A stretch of DNA of 64,000 bases from Carya illinoinensis. Lineage: Eukaryota > Streptophyta > Magnoliopsida > Fagales > Juglandaceae. Within the stretch, counting starts at the first letter, position 1; the number at the start of each line of letters is the position of its first letter. The position numbers were made by a program, and so were the translations under genes. The notes under the pieces are model-generated. The model was not told where the DNA came from, ran no database searches, and saw nothing but the letters and a program-made list of their open reading frames with translations. The stretch covers positions 50,438,653 to 50,502,652 of the forward strand of contig NC_056752.1 of the NCBI RefSeq assembly GCF_018687715.1, read 5' to 3'. Positions 12,222 through 23,065 of the stretch are shown here, one piece after another.

Positions 12222-12440
12222 AGGGCTTTGCTAAACGCAGTCGGTAAATACAGTCGGTATGCAGTCAGCTGTACGAAATAAATAAAAAAATATTATAAAA
12301 TATTTTTTTTCATGGCTGTACAGAATGAATAAAAAAAAGTTATAAAAATAATTTTTTTTTTCATATAGGTCTTATATTAATTCATTTTTTTTAAAGCGAC
12401 TGCACGCCGACTGTATTTACCGACTGCACAAATCATTTCT
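12222..12440. repeat. MITE with long terminal inverted repeats
   Basis: The left end holds GCAGTCGGTAAATACAGTCG and then GTATGCAGTC. The right end holds the reverse complement (GACTGTATTTACCGACTGC). The interior is AT-rich with two GCTGTAC-type motifs and has no coding capacity. Confidence 0.75.
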
Positions 12441-12499
12441 CATAGTAGTACCTTCTTTTTCTGCAGCATGCACTAGTACTATTGGTTCTTGTTTTGAAA

Positions 12500-12690
12500 T
12501 TCAGAAATACTTTCGGGCTCAATTTGGATCTCGAATTGATTTTTTATTGTTTTATTTAGTAATTAATGAAGTATTTTTTAGTGATATTGTGAATATTAAA
12601 AATATAAAAAAAATGAATGAAAAAAATAAAAATAAAAACTTGTTTACTTGTTGAGTGAGTTTTCGGGCTGCATCATTCTTCAGTGATGTA
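12500..12690. repeat. MITE-like element with TTTCGGGCT ends
   Basis: TTTCGGGCTCAA near 12512 and TTTCGGGCTGCA near 12660 frame an A/T-rich interior similar to repeats in intron 2 of RLK-B (26400-26830). Confidence 0.4.
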
Positions 12691-12710
12691 GCACCACTCT
12701 TTGAAATTAT

Positions 12711-12828
12711 GGCCCTTTACTGTTTTAGCGAGTGCTGTTCTAAGCAACTCATGAAATCTCGCAGCAGGAAATGATAGCGATCTGCATGCAGGTGGAAGAA
12801 AACTTGGTGAAATTCCAGGTATTTAATC
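12711..12828 (+). pseudogene. Relic of RLK exon 1
   Basis: The segment aligns with exon 1 of copies B and C from the signal-peptide core (TTTAGCGAGTGCTGTTCT) to the conserved end GGAAGAAAACTTGGTGAAATTCCAG followed by gtattt. It has indels and an internal stop and no ATG in frame. No exon 2 follows. It marks another, otherwise dispersed RLK copy. Confidence 0.75.
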
Positions 12829-12929
12829 TTAAATTTGTGGGAAATGACATTTCTATACATGTACCGGTTGCTTTGTAGAGCCTAATTTTGTTCTTCTTGT
12901 TTTGTTTTGTTTTGGTTTTTTTGGCTTAG

Positions 12930-13865
12930 AATAAGGTCTCATTTGTTTTTACAATTAAAAACTAAAACTTTGAAAACTTCTCAAAATTTATGTACTGTCA
13001 GAAATTTTACAAAAATAAATACACATTTTAATCTATCAATTTTCATCTCAAAAGATCTCAAGTTTCTTCTCAGGTTTTCATCTCAAAAGATCTCAAGTTT
13101 CTTCTCAAGTTTTCATTTCAAAAGATCTCAAGTTTCTTTGGTAAAAAAAATTACACCATTGATAAATAAATAAATAAATAAAGTAACAAAAAAAAAGACA
13201 ATGGTTAAAAAAAATAGGAAGCAGAAAAAAAAATCACCATTGGTAAATAAATAAACAAATAAAGCAACAAAAAAAAAGACTAAATGGTTAAAAAAAAGGA
13301 AACAGCAAAAAAAAAAAAAATCACCATTGGTAAATAAATAAACAAAATAAGCAGAAAAAAAAAATTGACCAAATGGTTAATAAAAAAGGAAGCAGCAAAA
13401 AAAAATGTATAATTGGTAAATAAATAAACAAATGAAGCAACCAAACCAAAAAAAAAAAAAAAAAAAAGACCAAATGGTTTCTCACAGTTAAAAAAAAAGA
13501 ATCAGCAAAAAAAAATACACCATTAGTAAATAAATAAACAAAGGAAGCAAAAAAAAAAAGAAGTAGAAAAAAAAAATTGCAGCATTGGTAAATAAATAAA
13601 ATATTATAAAAAGTACTACAAGTACTTGTGGGTCCCATCATATTACTAACTGTGACAAAGTCAAACTAATCTCATCTCATCTCTAAAAACAAACACATAT
13701 TTCATCTAATCTCATCTCATCTCAAAATATCTCAAAAATTTTTATCTCATCTCATCTTTAAAAACAAACACATATTTCATCTAATCTCATTTTATCTCAT
13801 CTCATCTCAACATATCTCAAAAGATTTTATCTTATTTTATCTTATATTGTCTCATCTCTAGAAAA
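12930..13865. repeat. Minisatellite inside a TCTCATCTCATC-type repeat
   Basis: From about 13152 to 13610 a unit of roughly 65-110 bp recurs about six times (CACCATTGGTAAATAAATAA, then A-runs, AATGGTT, more A-runs). The left flank has GTTTTCATCTCAAAAGATC repeated; the right flank has a repeated unit of AATCTCATCTCATCTC plus AAAACAAACACATATTTCATC. Reading frames here are low-complexity artefacts. Confidence 0.7.
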
Positions 13866-13867
13866 AA

Positions 13868-15190
13868 AATGAACCACGCAGAATCAACATTGGAGCTACG
13901 TCATGAGAATCACTTTTATTGGCAAAAGGCTCTTGAAAGTCCAAAATCAGCTATATATATAAATCTATTCATCATTTTCTTATCATTCATGATGTGATAT
14001 TAGATAATAATTTTATTAGTAAAATCTAATAAATAGTATTTAATCATTTAATATCACGTCATGAGATAATGAATAACATTATTTAACTGTTTCAAAAACT
14101 TGTTGCGATGGCCCTATTAAGTTGTTAAATGATAAATCCTTGAAAAATAAAGAAAGATTTTGCACAAGAATATTAGCGAGTTAAGTTGTTTTCAGTGCTT
14201 GAAAATCAACATTAAATAACATGACTTATATACACTCTCTAATAATTATTAACATCTAAGCAAATTCAATCAGGAGTCCGTCCATCTACCAATTGGTAAT
14301 CTCAAGCTGGCAAGCTGTGTTGCTCAACCTGCTGGTGTTTAGAAACTCAACGCTTAAATATCCATCACATTTCAAATTAAAGACTCACATGGAATGACTG
14401 CAGCAGTGGTTCGAACTTTGAGAACGATTGATTAACTAGCAATATCCTGTCAATTTGCTTGAGCTCAAGTTCCTGCATCCTTGTAATTATGAAACAAGGA
14501 AAAGTTATTGCCATTGTTTAATATTGAGTACTTGCAATAAGAAAAATTATCTTTGTAGTTGGCCCCCATGAACAAGGGAGCCACTATCTTTGTAGTTTCC
14601 GTCAACATGAAAGTTTCACAGCATCATGCATGCCTCCACAGAAGTTTTATGTTTCGAAAAGGTGCACTTACACTGAGATGATTCTTGGAGCTAGGATTGT
14701 TGTTAGTGCAATTTAAACCATCCCATGACTATGAGTATTCACTTGGGACACATGGATCGCCTTGCCACTTTCTAGTGATCTCCTTCATGTACCGTGTCTT
14801 GATTTCCATGATTGCTTTAATTAAAATTTTTAATGAAGAAACTAGAATCAATAGAAAATCATGAAAAGTAAAGTGGGAGAGGGAAACATAAGAAAGAAAT
14901 ATGATCATCTAATACTCAACTTCTACATCTAATCATTAAAAATTTGAATAATTTTTTAATCATTACTTGATCATTATTTAACACACAAAAATAAAAACAA
15001 TTTTTACGAATTTCAAAATATAACACAAATATCAATATAACTTTTTTAAATTTCAAGAAAAAAATTATACTAAAACTTTATATTCAAACAATTTTTTTAA
15101 TTTTATAATATTTTTATTTAATTTTTTTGTCTCTCATCTTTCAAAACTTAATAAAATATCGTAATTTAAACTATTTCACTATTATTTATA
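13868..15190 (-). repeat. Left arm of a 1.3-kb inverted repeat made of RLK fragments
   Basis: On the minus strand the arm carries, in order, a MITE, RLK exon 4 (about 14680-14812; [18 protein letters not shown]), a damaged LRR exon 5, a damaged LRR exon 6, a palindromic MITE (about 13970-14075), then a short piece of kinase exon 12 (about 13905-13955, ADFG region). It matches 21740-23065 in opposite orientation, with scattered substitutions and indels. The joined fragments are not colinear with the gene: everything between exon 6 and exon 12 is missing. Confidence 0.8.
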
Positions 15191-15229
15191 AAATTTAGAA
15201 ATACTCCAAATGTTCAATTTTTTCTCTTA

Positions 15230-15413
15230 GGACTCATTTGGACACTTGGAGTATCTCATAATATTGTGAATAGTAATGAAATAGTTGAATTAAGATATTT
15301 TATTAGGTTTTGATAAATGAGAAAAAAAAAGTTGAAAAAAAAATACTATAAAATTAAAAAAAATTGAATATAATTTCCTTATTTCTCATTTCATCTTATC
15401 TATCAAATGCAAT
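15230..15413. repeat. MITE hosting the LINE insertion
   Basis: Begins near GACTCATTTGGACACTTGG and continues with GTGAATAGTAATGAAATAG and ATATTTTATTAGGTTTTG, a sequence type that recurs near 21740, 36930, 42000, 47470 and 48020. The LINE interrupts it; its right half seems to continue after 17420. Confidence 0.5.
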
Positions 15414-15427
15414 CTCAGAGTCATCTA

Positions 15428-17406
15428 CTTCTATGGTTTTCAGTAAAAATGACTCTACTAATACTCAAGCTGAGATTATGCATTTTTTGGGTGTCCAACA
15501 ACATCAAAACTATGACAAGTATTTGGCCTTCCTCCTATGGTGGGTAGAGGAAAATATCAAGCTTTCTCTGTGTTGCAGAATAAGGTGTGGACTAAGTTAC
15601 AAGGATGGAAGGAGAAATTGTTATCTCAAGGAGGTAAAGAGGTGCTCATTAAAGCAACAACCCTCTCTATCCCAACTTACACTATGAGTTGCTTTAAGTT
15701 ATATGGTTCTTTATGTTCTAAGTTTGAGAGTTTGATAGCAAAGTTTTTGTGGAGGCAAAAGAATGAGGAAAATAAAATAAACTGGGTTAGTTGGAAGAAG
15801 ATGTGTGATTCAAAGATGCATGGGGGAATGAGCTTTAAGGACTTGAAGACCTTTAACATGGCCCTCTTGGCTAAGTAGGGTTGGCATATTCTAAAGGAGG
15901 AAGGCTTGCTGTTACATAAGGTTTATAAAGCTAGATACTTTCCTTCTACCAGCTTCAAACAGGCCAAGCTAGGAGCATCACCTTCTTTTGTGTGGCGGGG
16001 CATATGGGAAGCTGAGAAATACTTACTACAAGGGTGCAGGTGGAGGGTAGTAGATGGTAAGGCAATTAATATTCAGTCTGACTACTAGTTGCCAAATCAT
16101 AAGTTGGTCCCAGTATCGGATTCAATTTCTCAAACTCAGTTGAATTGGAAGGTCTCTAAGTTGATAGATGACAACACTAATAGGTGGGATATGGATAAGG
16201 TTAGAAGATGCCTACCTCCAAGGGAAGCTGAAGAAGTGCTACATATGGTGTTAGCTTCTAATAGTAGGCCTGATAATCTGGTTTGGGAACATGAAAAGAA
16301 TAGACATTTTAGTGTTAAAAGTGCTTACAGGTTGTTCATGTCTTTTGCTGAAGATAGCCAAGAGGGTGAGGTATCATATTGAGAGGAGCATAAAAGAATG
16401 TGGAGGAAAATATGGAAGTTGCAGGTTCCTAATCGAGTAAAGATCTTTGTGTGGAGGGTGTGTAAAAATGGGATACCATCAGTAAAGAATTTACAAGCAA
16501 AAAAAGTGGTGACAGAAGCTTTGTGTCAGTGGTGTAAAGTGGAAGAAGAGGAAATCAATCATGCTCTGCTCAATTGTACAAGTTTCAAGGATGCCTTCCT
16601 AGCCCAGCTTAAATTCTTGCAGGATATTTAAGTTTAGTTGGATTTTGTTCAGGTTATGACACAGTTGGCATCAAGGAATAGAGAATGTGAGATGGAACAA
16701 CTGGCTCTATGTTCGTGGGGACTATGCTATAGAAGAAATAAATTTATGTATGAACAGAATAAGTTTTCTCCTGAGCAAGTGCTAGATCATGCCTTTTCAA
16801 TTCAACAAGAATACAAATCTGAAACAGAGGAGTAGAGAAAAGGGGTGGTGCCTCAATGCAGTTGGAAACCTCCACCCTTGGGGGTCTTAAAGCTTAACAT
16901 CGATGGTACTATATTCCATGACCAGTGCAGATCTAGTGTAGGTATGGTTCTTCGAGATGAGAGGGGTCATGTGATTTTAATAGTTAGTAAACCAGAACAC
17001 GAGGTGAGTGACCCTATGGAAATAGAATTCTTGACAGTTTTGAGGGGTCTCCAAGTATGCTTTCCTTTGGGAATCAACAAGCTGGAAGTGGAAAGTGACT
17101 CTTCATAGGTGGTCCAAGAGCTTAATACAGAACAAGAATCTATGTTTATATGGGGGAATTTGGTCTTTGAGATTAGGAGACTGCTACAGAGGTTTGCTAA
17201 GGTGTCTGTTCAGCATAGAGGTCGCATGGCCAATATTGTAGCCCATTGTTTGGCAAAACATTCATGGCATATAGATGATTTAGTGATTTGGTGGGACTCT
17301 TTTCTTGAGAGAGTTTCTCAAGTCATATGGTACGATGCTTTGATGTAATTTTTATGGTATTTTAGAATAAAATAGTTTACATTGTTGATATAAAAAAAAA
17401 GAAAAC
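15428..17406 (+). mobile_element. 5'-truncated L1-type LINE relic (C-terminal RT, zinc-finger and RNase H regions)
   Basis: One frame runs from 15537 to 17348 with no indel. It reads, in order, the end of reverse transcriptase (VGRGKYQAF, GWKEKLLS, GGKEVLIKA, IPTYTMSCFKL), a zf-RVT region (SVKSAYRLF, MWRKIWKLQVPNRVKIFVWR, CQWC...INHALLNC) and an RNase H domain (LKLNIDGT, GMVLRDERG, MEIEFLTVLRGL, VESDSS, RGRMANIVAHCLAKH). Seven internal stops interrupt it: 15876, 16086, 16380, 16629, 16635, 16833 and 17106. A one-base frameshift near 15524 separates a short upstream part. It ends with an A-rich tail (17391-17406). Imperfect 14-bp flanking repeats, CTCAGAGTCATCTA (15414-15427) and CTCAAAGTCACCTA (17407-17420), look like the target-site duplication. 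Confidence 0.88.
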
Positions 17407-17420
17407 CTCAAAGTCACCTA

Positions 17421-18675
17421 AATATTTCCTTATTTTGATTTCATTTTTAAATAGAAAGTATAAATAAGATAGGAAGGAAAATGAAGCAAATAATACAAGC
17501 CCGTAGGGAACGAGGTTTGTTGCATTGCACCAACGCACCATGCCCTTTCTCACACAAAATAGTAAAGTAAAGTAATTTTTCTTTAATTAGAGTAGTAATA
17601 CGTGATACGATCTGTAAATTTAATATGAACACGATACTAAATTAACGAATTTAGATTTAATGGTAACGAGATTGAATTAAAACAGATTGATCCATTAATA
17701 CATAATTTATAAATAGAATAATAATAGATCAACCTACTTAAAATGAAATTAATTTATTTTGACTCGTATAGAATTTATTTTAAAATTAAAATTTTATTAT
17801 TCTTAAATTGTAATATTAGTATTTTTTAATATGCTTATATTTTTTTTAATTGTTGAGATTATAATTTTAGATCTATATTCATATTTATTATATAATATTT
17901 TTTAATATATAATTTATAATATTGATTATTATAAAATTTTAAAAATATTAATATATATATTTTTTAGAGTGCTTTTACAATTACCGAGCTTTCGTTCCGA
18001 ACTGTTATCCCGAATGACGTGTTATACCACGTGGTATGTCACATAATTTATTTAATTTTTATTTTTTTAAAAAGAAGATAAAATTGATCTGAAATAGGAT
18101 CCTTCTCCCGAAACCCACTACAGACAACCTAACCCAAAGAAATCCATACCGACATAATGTTTATACCAATAAGGAGTTTTCTTTTCGCAAATGTATTTTA
18201 CCGTGCTTGCCACATAGATTAATTAGATGAAAATTTTAACTTTTAAGATATTATTATTATATTAAAATTTAAAAAAATAAAAAAAAATTAAATTATTTAT
18301 CATATTTTATATAAAAATTTTAAAAAATTATAATAATAAGATAAAAATTTTATATTTGAGATTAAAATTTTTCCTAACCAAACATAATCTATAACCAATC
18401 AAATTTTTTTTAAGGTTTTAAATTCAACTTGGTTTTTTCATAATTAAAGAAGCCATGTTGCTCTAGCCACGTCAGTCAGGATGCAAGGTTCAGGAGACTT
18501 CTTCGAGGGCTTTAGCATTTTTTTTATTTTTTTAAGGATCACGCGGAAACCACGATTTCTTACCCCTACTTCTGACATAGGAAAAGACATAGGACATATG
18601 GAGGGCTGGACGATCTAGTATGCTTGAAGACTTTATTCAAGTCATCAGTCAAGTCGCTGGATATAAAAGTTAGAT
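17421..18675. other. Gene-free AT-rich stretch after the LINE
   Basis: Nothing coding seen. From about 17595 to 17950 there is sequence with ATGAACACGATACTAAATTAACG and related motifs, like the hAT-type relic at 46007-46597. Confidence 0.4.
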
Positions 18676-18892
18676 AGCTGTGGAAATAGCCATGTCTTGC
18701 GGACTGCCAGCTGCAATCCAAAGGCCAGACATGAGTCAGGTATTGACAGAATTAAAGAAATATTTGGCTCTGATATTAACTCATGGAGGAAATCAAAGGA
18801 TGACAATTGGGTGCAAAACTTCAAGCATGCCACACAACACGTTCTATGTGGAGCTAGAATAAAAAATTGCTCCCATCGCTAGATAGCTTCTA
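18676..18892 (+). pseudogene. RLK 3'-end fragment (copy D)
   Basis: Matches the final 200 bp of RLK exon 13, from [20 protein letters not shown] to the region of the stop. Translation stops early at 18860-18862 (TAA after VELE), where copies A and C read [12 protein letters not shown]. No upstream kinase exons are attached. The downstream flank (18893 to about 20815) is homologous to the flank of RLK-A to about 9200, so the break cut off the 5' part of a copy. Confidence 0.85.
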
Positions 18893-20638
18893 CAGAAAAC
18901 TATGCTCAAAAGTTCCTTCAATGCAATATGACAAGTGGTTTGTTTGAAGACCTTATTGTATCCTTGTTTATTACATCCTTGTTTCATGTGTGTATCTTTT
19001 TTTCAATCGAGTATGAGAGCAAATACTATTATGCATTTGAACAGCTTTCTAGGTTATGTTGGACTTTTAAAGTACAATAATTACTAGTTTGTAATCCGGA
19101 TGTGTCTAAAACACTGTTTGAGAATCCATATATGCTAATCTACATGATGCAGAGGAAGCTGAATAGATTTTATGCAACAATGTTAAGGGACCAATAAATC
19201 AATATCAATTCAAGTAAATTCGAGAAATAAGATCCTCTTCTTTTAGTTTATCATCATCCCATTAAGAATCAAGTATGAAGAAGAGAACGTTCCAACAATG
19301 TATATGGGATATAAGCTAGTAGCCTAGCAGGACGAAGCAACAGAAGCAAGCAAAGCATTTCAGGCCTCCAAAAGTCGAAAGAAGAAAACAATTCTGATTG
19401 TAGAAGGAAGAAAGTGTGACCGAGTGAAATCCTATAATAAAAAACCCTCTTAAAAGAAAACACTCTTAAAAGTGTTTACTTAGAATAGATCAATTAACTA
19501 TTACAAAAATATTTACAATCACCCTTTTCTACAAAACTTTTGTTGAGGCATTAATCCCACTTATATGGATTATAACTTGTTTGCCCCATGGTAATATCAG
19601 TCAAAACTTTGACAGTTAACTTGATTTTATTTATTAGAATTACAGTGAACTCTCTTTTGATCATACGAAAATTCAAATTGGTGAAAACTCAATGGATTCG
19701 AAGTTAGACGAATTGATATATACAACGAAGTGCTTGCCTGTTTTATAGCCAGTTGTGGAAAACAGTAAATCAGATGTCGTTCTATGTTTTAGTTGACTAT
19801 TTCATTTCTTTGAAGGTAGTGATCCCGCATGTAATAAATATATAGTTAATGTTTGGCATGAGATTTCAATTCTCCCTGATTTAAATAAGGTTCTCTAATA
19901 TTTCAAAGCTACTCTGAAAGTTAGTAAGCAATGAAAAATGTATGGCTTGTGTTGGGATTGGTTCATCATATTTTTTGGAAGTAAACCGACCCGAACACCA
20001 ATCACACCCCGGATGTATAAAATAAATATGAATATAGAGAAAATGTGAAAGACTGTTCTTAATCTTGAATTTGATCGTTTTCATTCGTATTGTTTGATGT
20101 ATCTATTTTTAATGAACTGACCTTTCTTGTTAACAAAATTGAACATTGTCATGAATTGTCGAGTCAAGCACAATCCAGTCGAGAAAGATCATAATTAGGT
20201 AGGTTCATTCCAAGTCATAAATCATATAAATGGAACTCCCCATTTCTCAACTCTTCCCTTCAATTAGTGAGCCATTGATTTGCCTCTTGTCTGCAATAAA
20301 ATAACAGTGCACAGCTCATCTTAATCCTATAGTTGATTTTAAATAATCGGCCACCGGACGACGTCTGTGAGCCCGAGGGAACCTATGATCCAGATCTTAG
20401 ACCAGTCAAGTCAAAACTTCTAGGACTCGGATAATCATATTACAATCAAAACTAGATCATTGACTTTGCTTTGTTTAATGGTCATCAGCACAATCGTGTC
20501 CATTTGTACGCTAGCATGTATCAAGCTATTGTTAGAGAGTGGGAAATCAATTTTTTCCCATTCAAACAAAGCTGCATATATCCAAGCAAATGTCGTGCCG
20601 AAACCTGATGCAAGGCTGGAGAAGCTTTTCCTCAAAAG

Positions 20639-20680
<42 letters not shown>

Positions 20681-20811
20681 TTTTTTTTAATTTTATAGTT
20701 ATTTATAAGAACTTTTTCTTTTTCTTTTTTTTTTTTCTTTTTTTAAACAGACCTACCAATTTTTTCATAACCTCTACTAAGGCGGACGAATACCACTATT
20801 ACAACATCGAG
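18893..20811. other. 3' flank of RLK copy D
   Basis: Homologous to 7250-9200 with about ten percent or more change. It includes a (TC)n tract at about 20639-20677. No CRP exon follows: homology stops at about 21740, where the right inverted arm starts. Confidence 0.6.
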
Positions 20812-21655
20812 GCGTGCTAGGTACAGTCCGTGAATGCAGTCCCCGTGCACCCCTCTCTTTGTCGTTTTGTCCATATCAGCTTAACCGAATGACCAAATTA
20901 ACCTCGTTCCAAATAAATGATTTCTGCACTTCACGAAGAGTTAAGAAATTCAAAAGTGAAAGATTTTGCCGCTGTCATTGACTTCGTGTGAGCCAAATAT
21001 TTTTGTCGTCACCACCAACGGCGTCGGGCTCATCTCCTCCACCACCGGCACATTGTTCTTCTCAATTCCAATCTAGGTGAGCCTAAAATCAAACATTTAG
21101 TGAGCAAAAATAAAAACCCACAATCCAAATCATGTTTTTTCGCTCCCCTATTATGCTACACAAATTACATCATTATTTCCAGTAACCATAACATCCCCCC
21201 ACCCCCATTTTCCAAGCAACCAACCAGAAACTCAAATACAACATAAATAACAAAAAAGATGACCACAAGAAACATATATTCTGAACAAAAAAATTGTGAA
21301 AGTGAATATAATATGTATACCTAAGAGAAAAAGGCATTTAGGGCTAAGGAAAGGAACATCGAACTCGAGTTGGGGAAGGGAACAATGGTCTCTAGCTAAG
21401 GAAGAAAGAATGGGAGGACGAAATGGGACGACAGTCTCGTTTCCAACTGAGGAGGAAGGCTCGCTGAATGCCATCTGTACTTTTTACAGGAAATATGAAG
21501 CAAGCGCTATGATTTCAGTTTGAGACCTCTTTCAGTTTTAAGTTTAATCATTATTTTATTTCATAAATGAAACGAACCGTTTCATCTCACCTTTCCATGT
21601 CAGGGGTGCACGAGGAGTCCCGTAATACGGGACTGCATAAAGACTTTCTCTACAA
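20812..21655. mobile_element. Inserted element, about 0.84 kb, of uncertain class
   Basis: The RLK-A flank is contiguous at the matching point (ATTACAACGTCAAACTG, near 9180), while here about 840 bp lie between TTACAACAT and TACAACAACAAACTG. The ends share GCAGTCC and GTGCACCCCT in inverted orientation (GAATGCAGTCCCCGTGCACC left; GGGGTGCACGAGGAGTCC and GGGACTGCA right). The possible target duplication is TACAACA(T/A). The interior (21000-21520) is less AT-rich than its surroundings and has an 80-codon frame on the minus strand (21232-21474, starting MAFSEPSSSVGNETVV) that I do not recognise. It may contain captured gene sequence. Confidence 0.5.
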
Positions 21656-21739
21656 CAACAAACTGTCTAACCACTAAACAAAAGGAAAACAAGCCAACAC
21701 AAACCAACAACAGGCAGGTGAAATAACCCGAAATGTAAT

Positions 21740-23065
21740 AATAGTAAAATAGTTTGAGTTACGATATTTTATTAGATTTTAGAAAACGAGAGATAAAAAA
21801 AAATTAAATAAAAATATTATAAAGTTAAAAAAATTGTTTGAATATAATTTCTTAATATAATTTTTTCCTTGAAATTTAAAAAATTTGTATTGATATTTGT
21901 GTTATATTTTGAAACTCGTAAAAATTGTTTTTAATTTTGTGTGTTAAATAATGATCAGGTAATGATTAAAAAATTATTAAAATTTTTAATGATTAGACGT
22001 AGAAGTTGAGTATTAGATGATCATATTTCTTTCTTATGTTTCCCTCTCCCACTTTACTTTTCATGATTTTCTATTGATTCTAGTTTTTCCATTAAAAATT
22101 TTAATTAAAGCTATCATGGAAATCAAGACACGGTACATGAAGGAGATCACTAGAAAGTGGCAAGGCAATCCATGTGTCCCAAGTGAATACTCCAAGTCAT
22201 GGGATGGTTTAAATTGCACTAACAACAATCCTAGCTCCAAGGATCATCTCAGCGTAAGTGTACCCTTTCGAAACATAAAACTTCTGTGGAGGCATGCGTG
22301 ATGCTGTGAAACTTTCATGTTGACGGAAACTACAAAGATAGTGGCTCCCTTGTTCACGGGGGCCAACTACAAAGATAATTTTTCTTATTGCAAGTACTCA
22401 ATATTAAACAATGGCAATAACTTTTCCTTGTTTCATAATTACAAGGATGCAAGAACTTAAGCAAAAGTAAATTGACGGGATATTGCTACTTAATCAATCG
22501 TTCTCAAAGTTCGAACCACTACTGCAGTCCTTGCATGTGAGTCTTTAATTTGAAATGTGATGGATATTTAAGCGTTGAGTTTCTAAACACCAGCAGGTTG
22601 AGCAACACAGCTTGCCAGCTTGAGATTACCAATTGGTAGATGAACGGACCCCTGATTGAATTTGCTTAGATGTTAATAATTATTAGAGAGTGTATATAAG
22701 TCATGTTATTTAATGTTGGTTTTCAAGCACTGAAAACAACTTAACTTGCTAATATTCTTGTGCAAAATCTTTCTTTATTTTTCAAGGATTTATCATTTAA
22801 CTACTTAATAGGGCCATTGCAACTAGCTTTTGGAATAGCTGAATAATGTTAATCATTATCTCATGATGTGATATTAGATGAATAAAAACTATTTATTAAA
22901 TTTTACTAGTAAAATTATTATCTAATATCATATCATAAATGATAAGAAAATGATGAATATATTTATATATATATAGCTGATTTTGGGCTTTCTAGAGGCT
23001 TTTGCCAATGAAAGTGATTCTCATGACGTAGCTCCAATGCTGATTTTGCATGGTTCACTTTTTTT
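21740..23065 (+). repeat. Right arm of the 1.3-kb inverted repeat
   Basis: Reverse-complement partner of 13868-15190. On the plus strand: MITE (to about 21860), RLK exon 4 (about 22112-22255), degraded LRR exon 5 (about 22449-22540), degraded LRR exon 6 (about 22786-22845), palindromic MITE, and a kinase exon 12 fragment (about 22975-23020, GATTTTGGGCTTTCTAGAGG). Exon 4 here has small insertions against intact copies (MKEITRKW; SKSWDGLNC), so it is not functional. About 6.5 kb separate the arms. Confidence 0.8.

Noticed and set aside
13321..13641. 106-codon Phe-rich minus-strand frame
   Set aside because: Produced by the A-rich minisatellite; pure low complexity.
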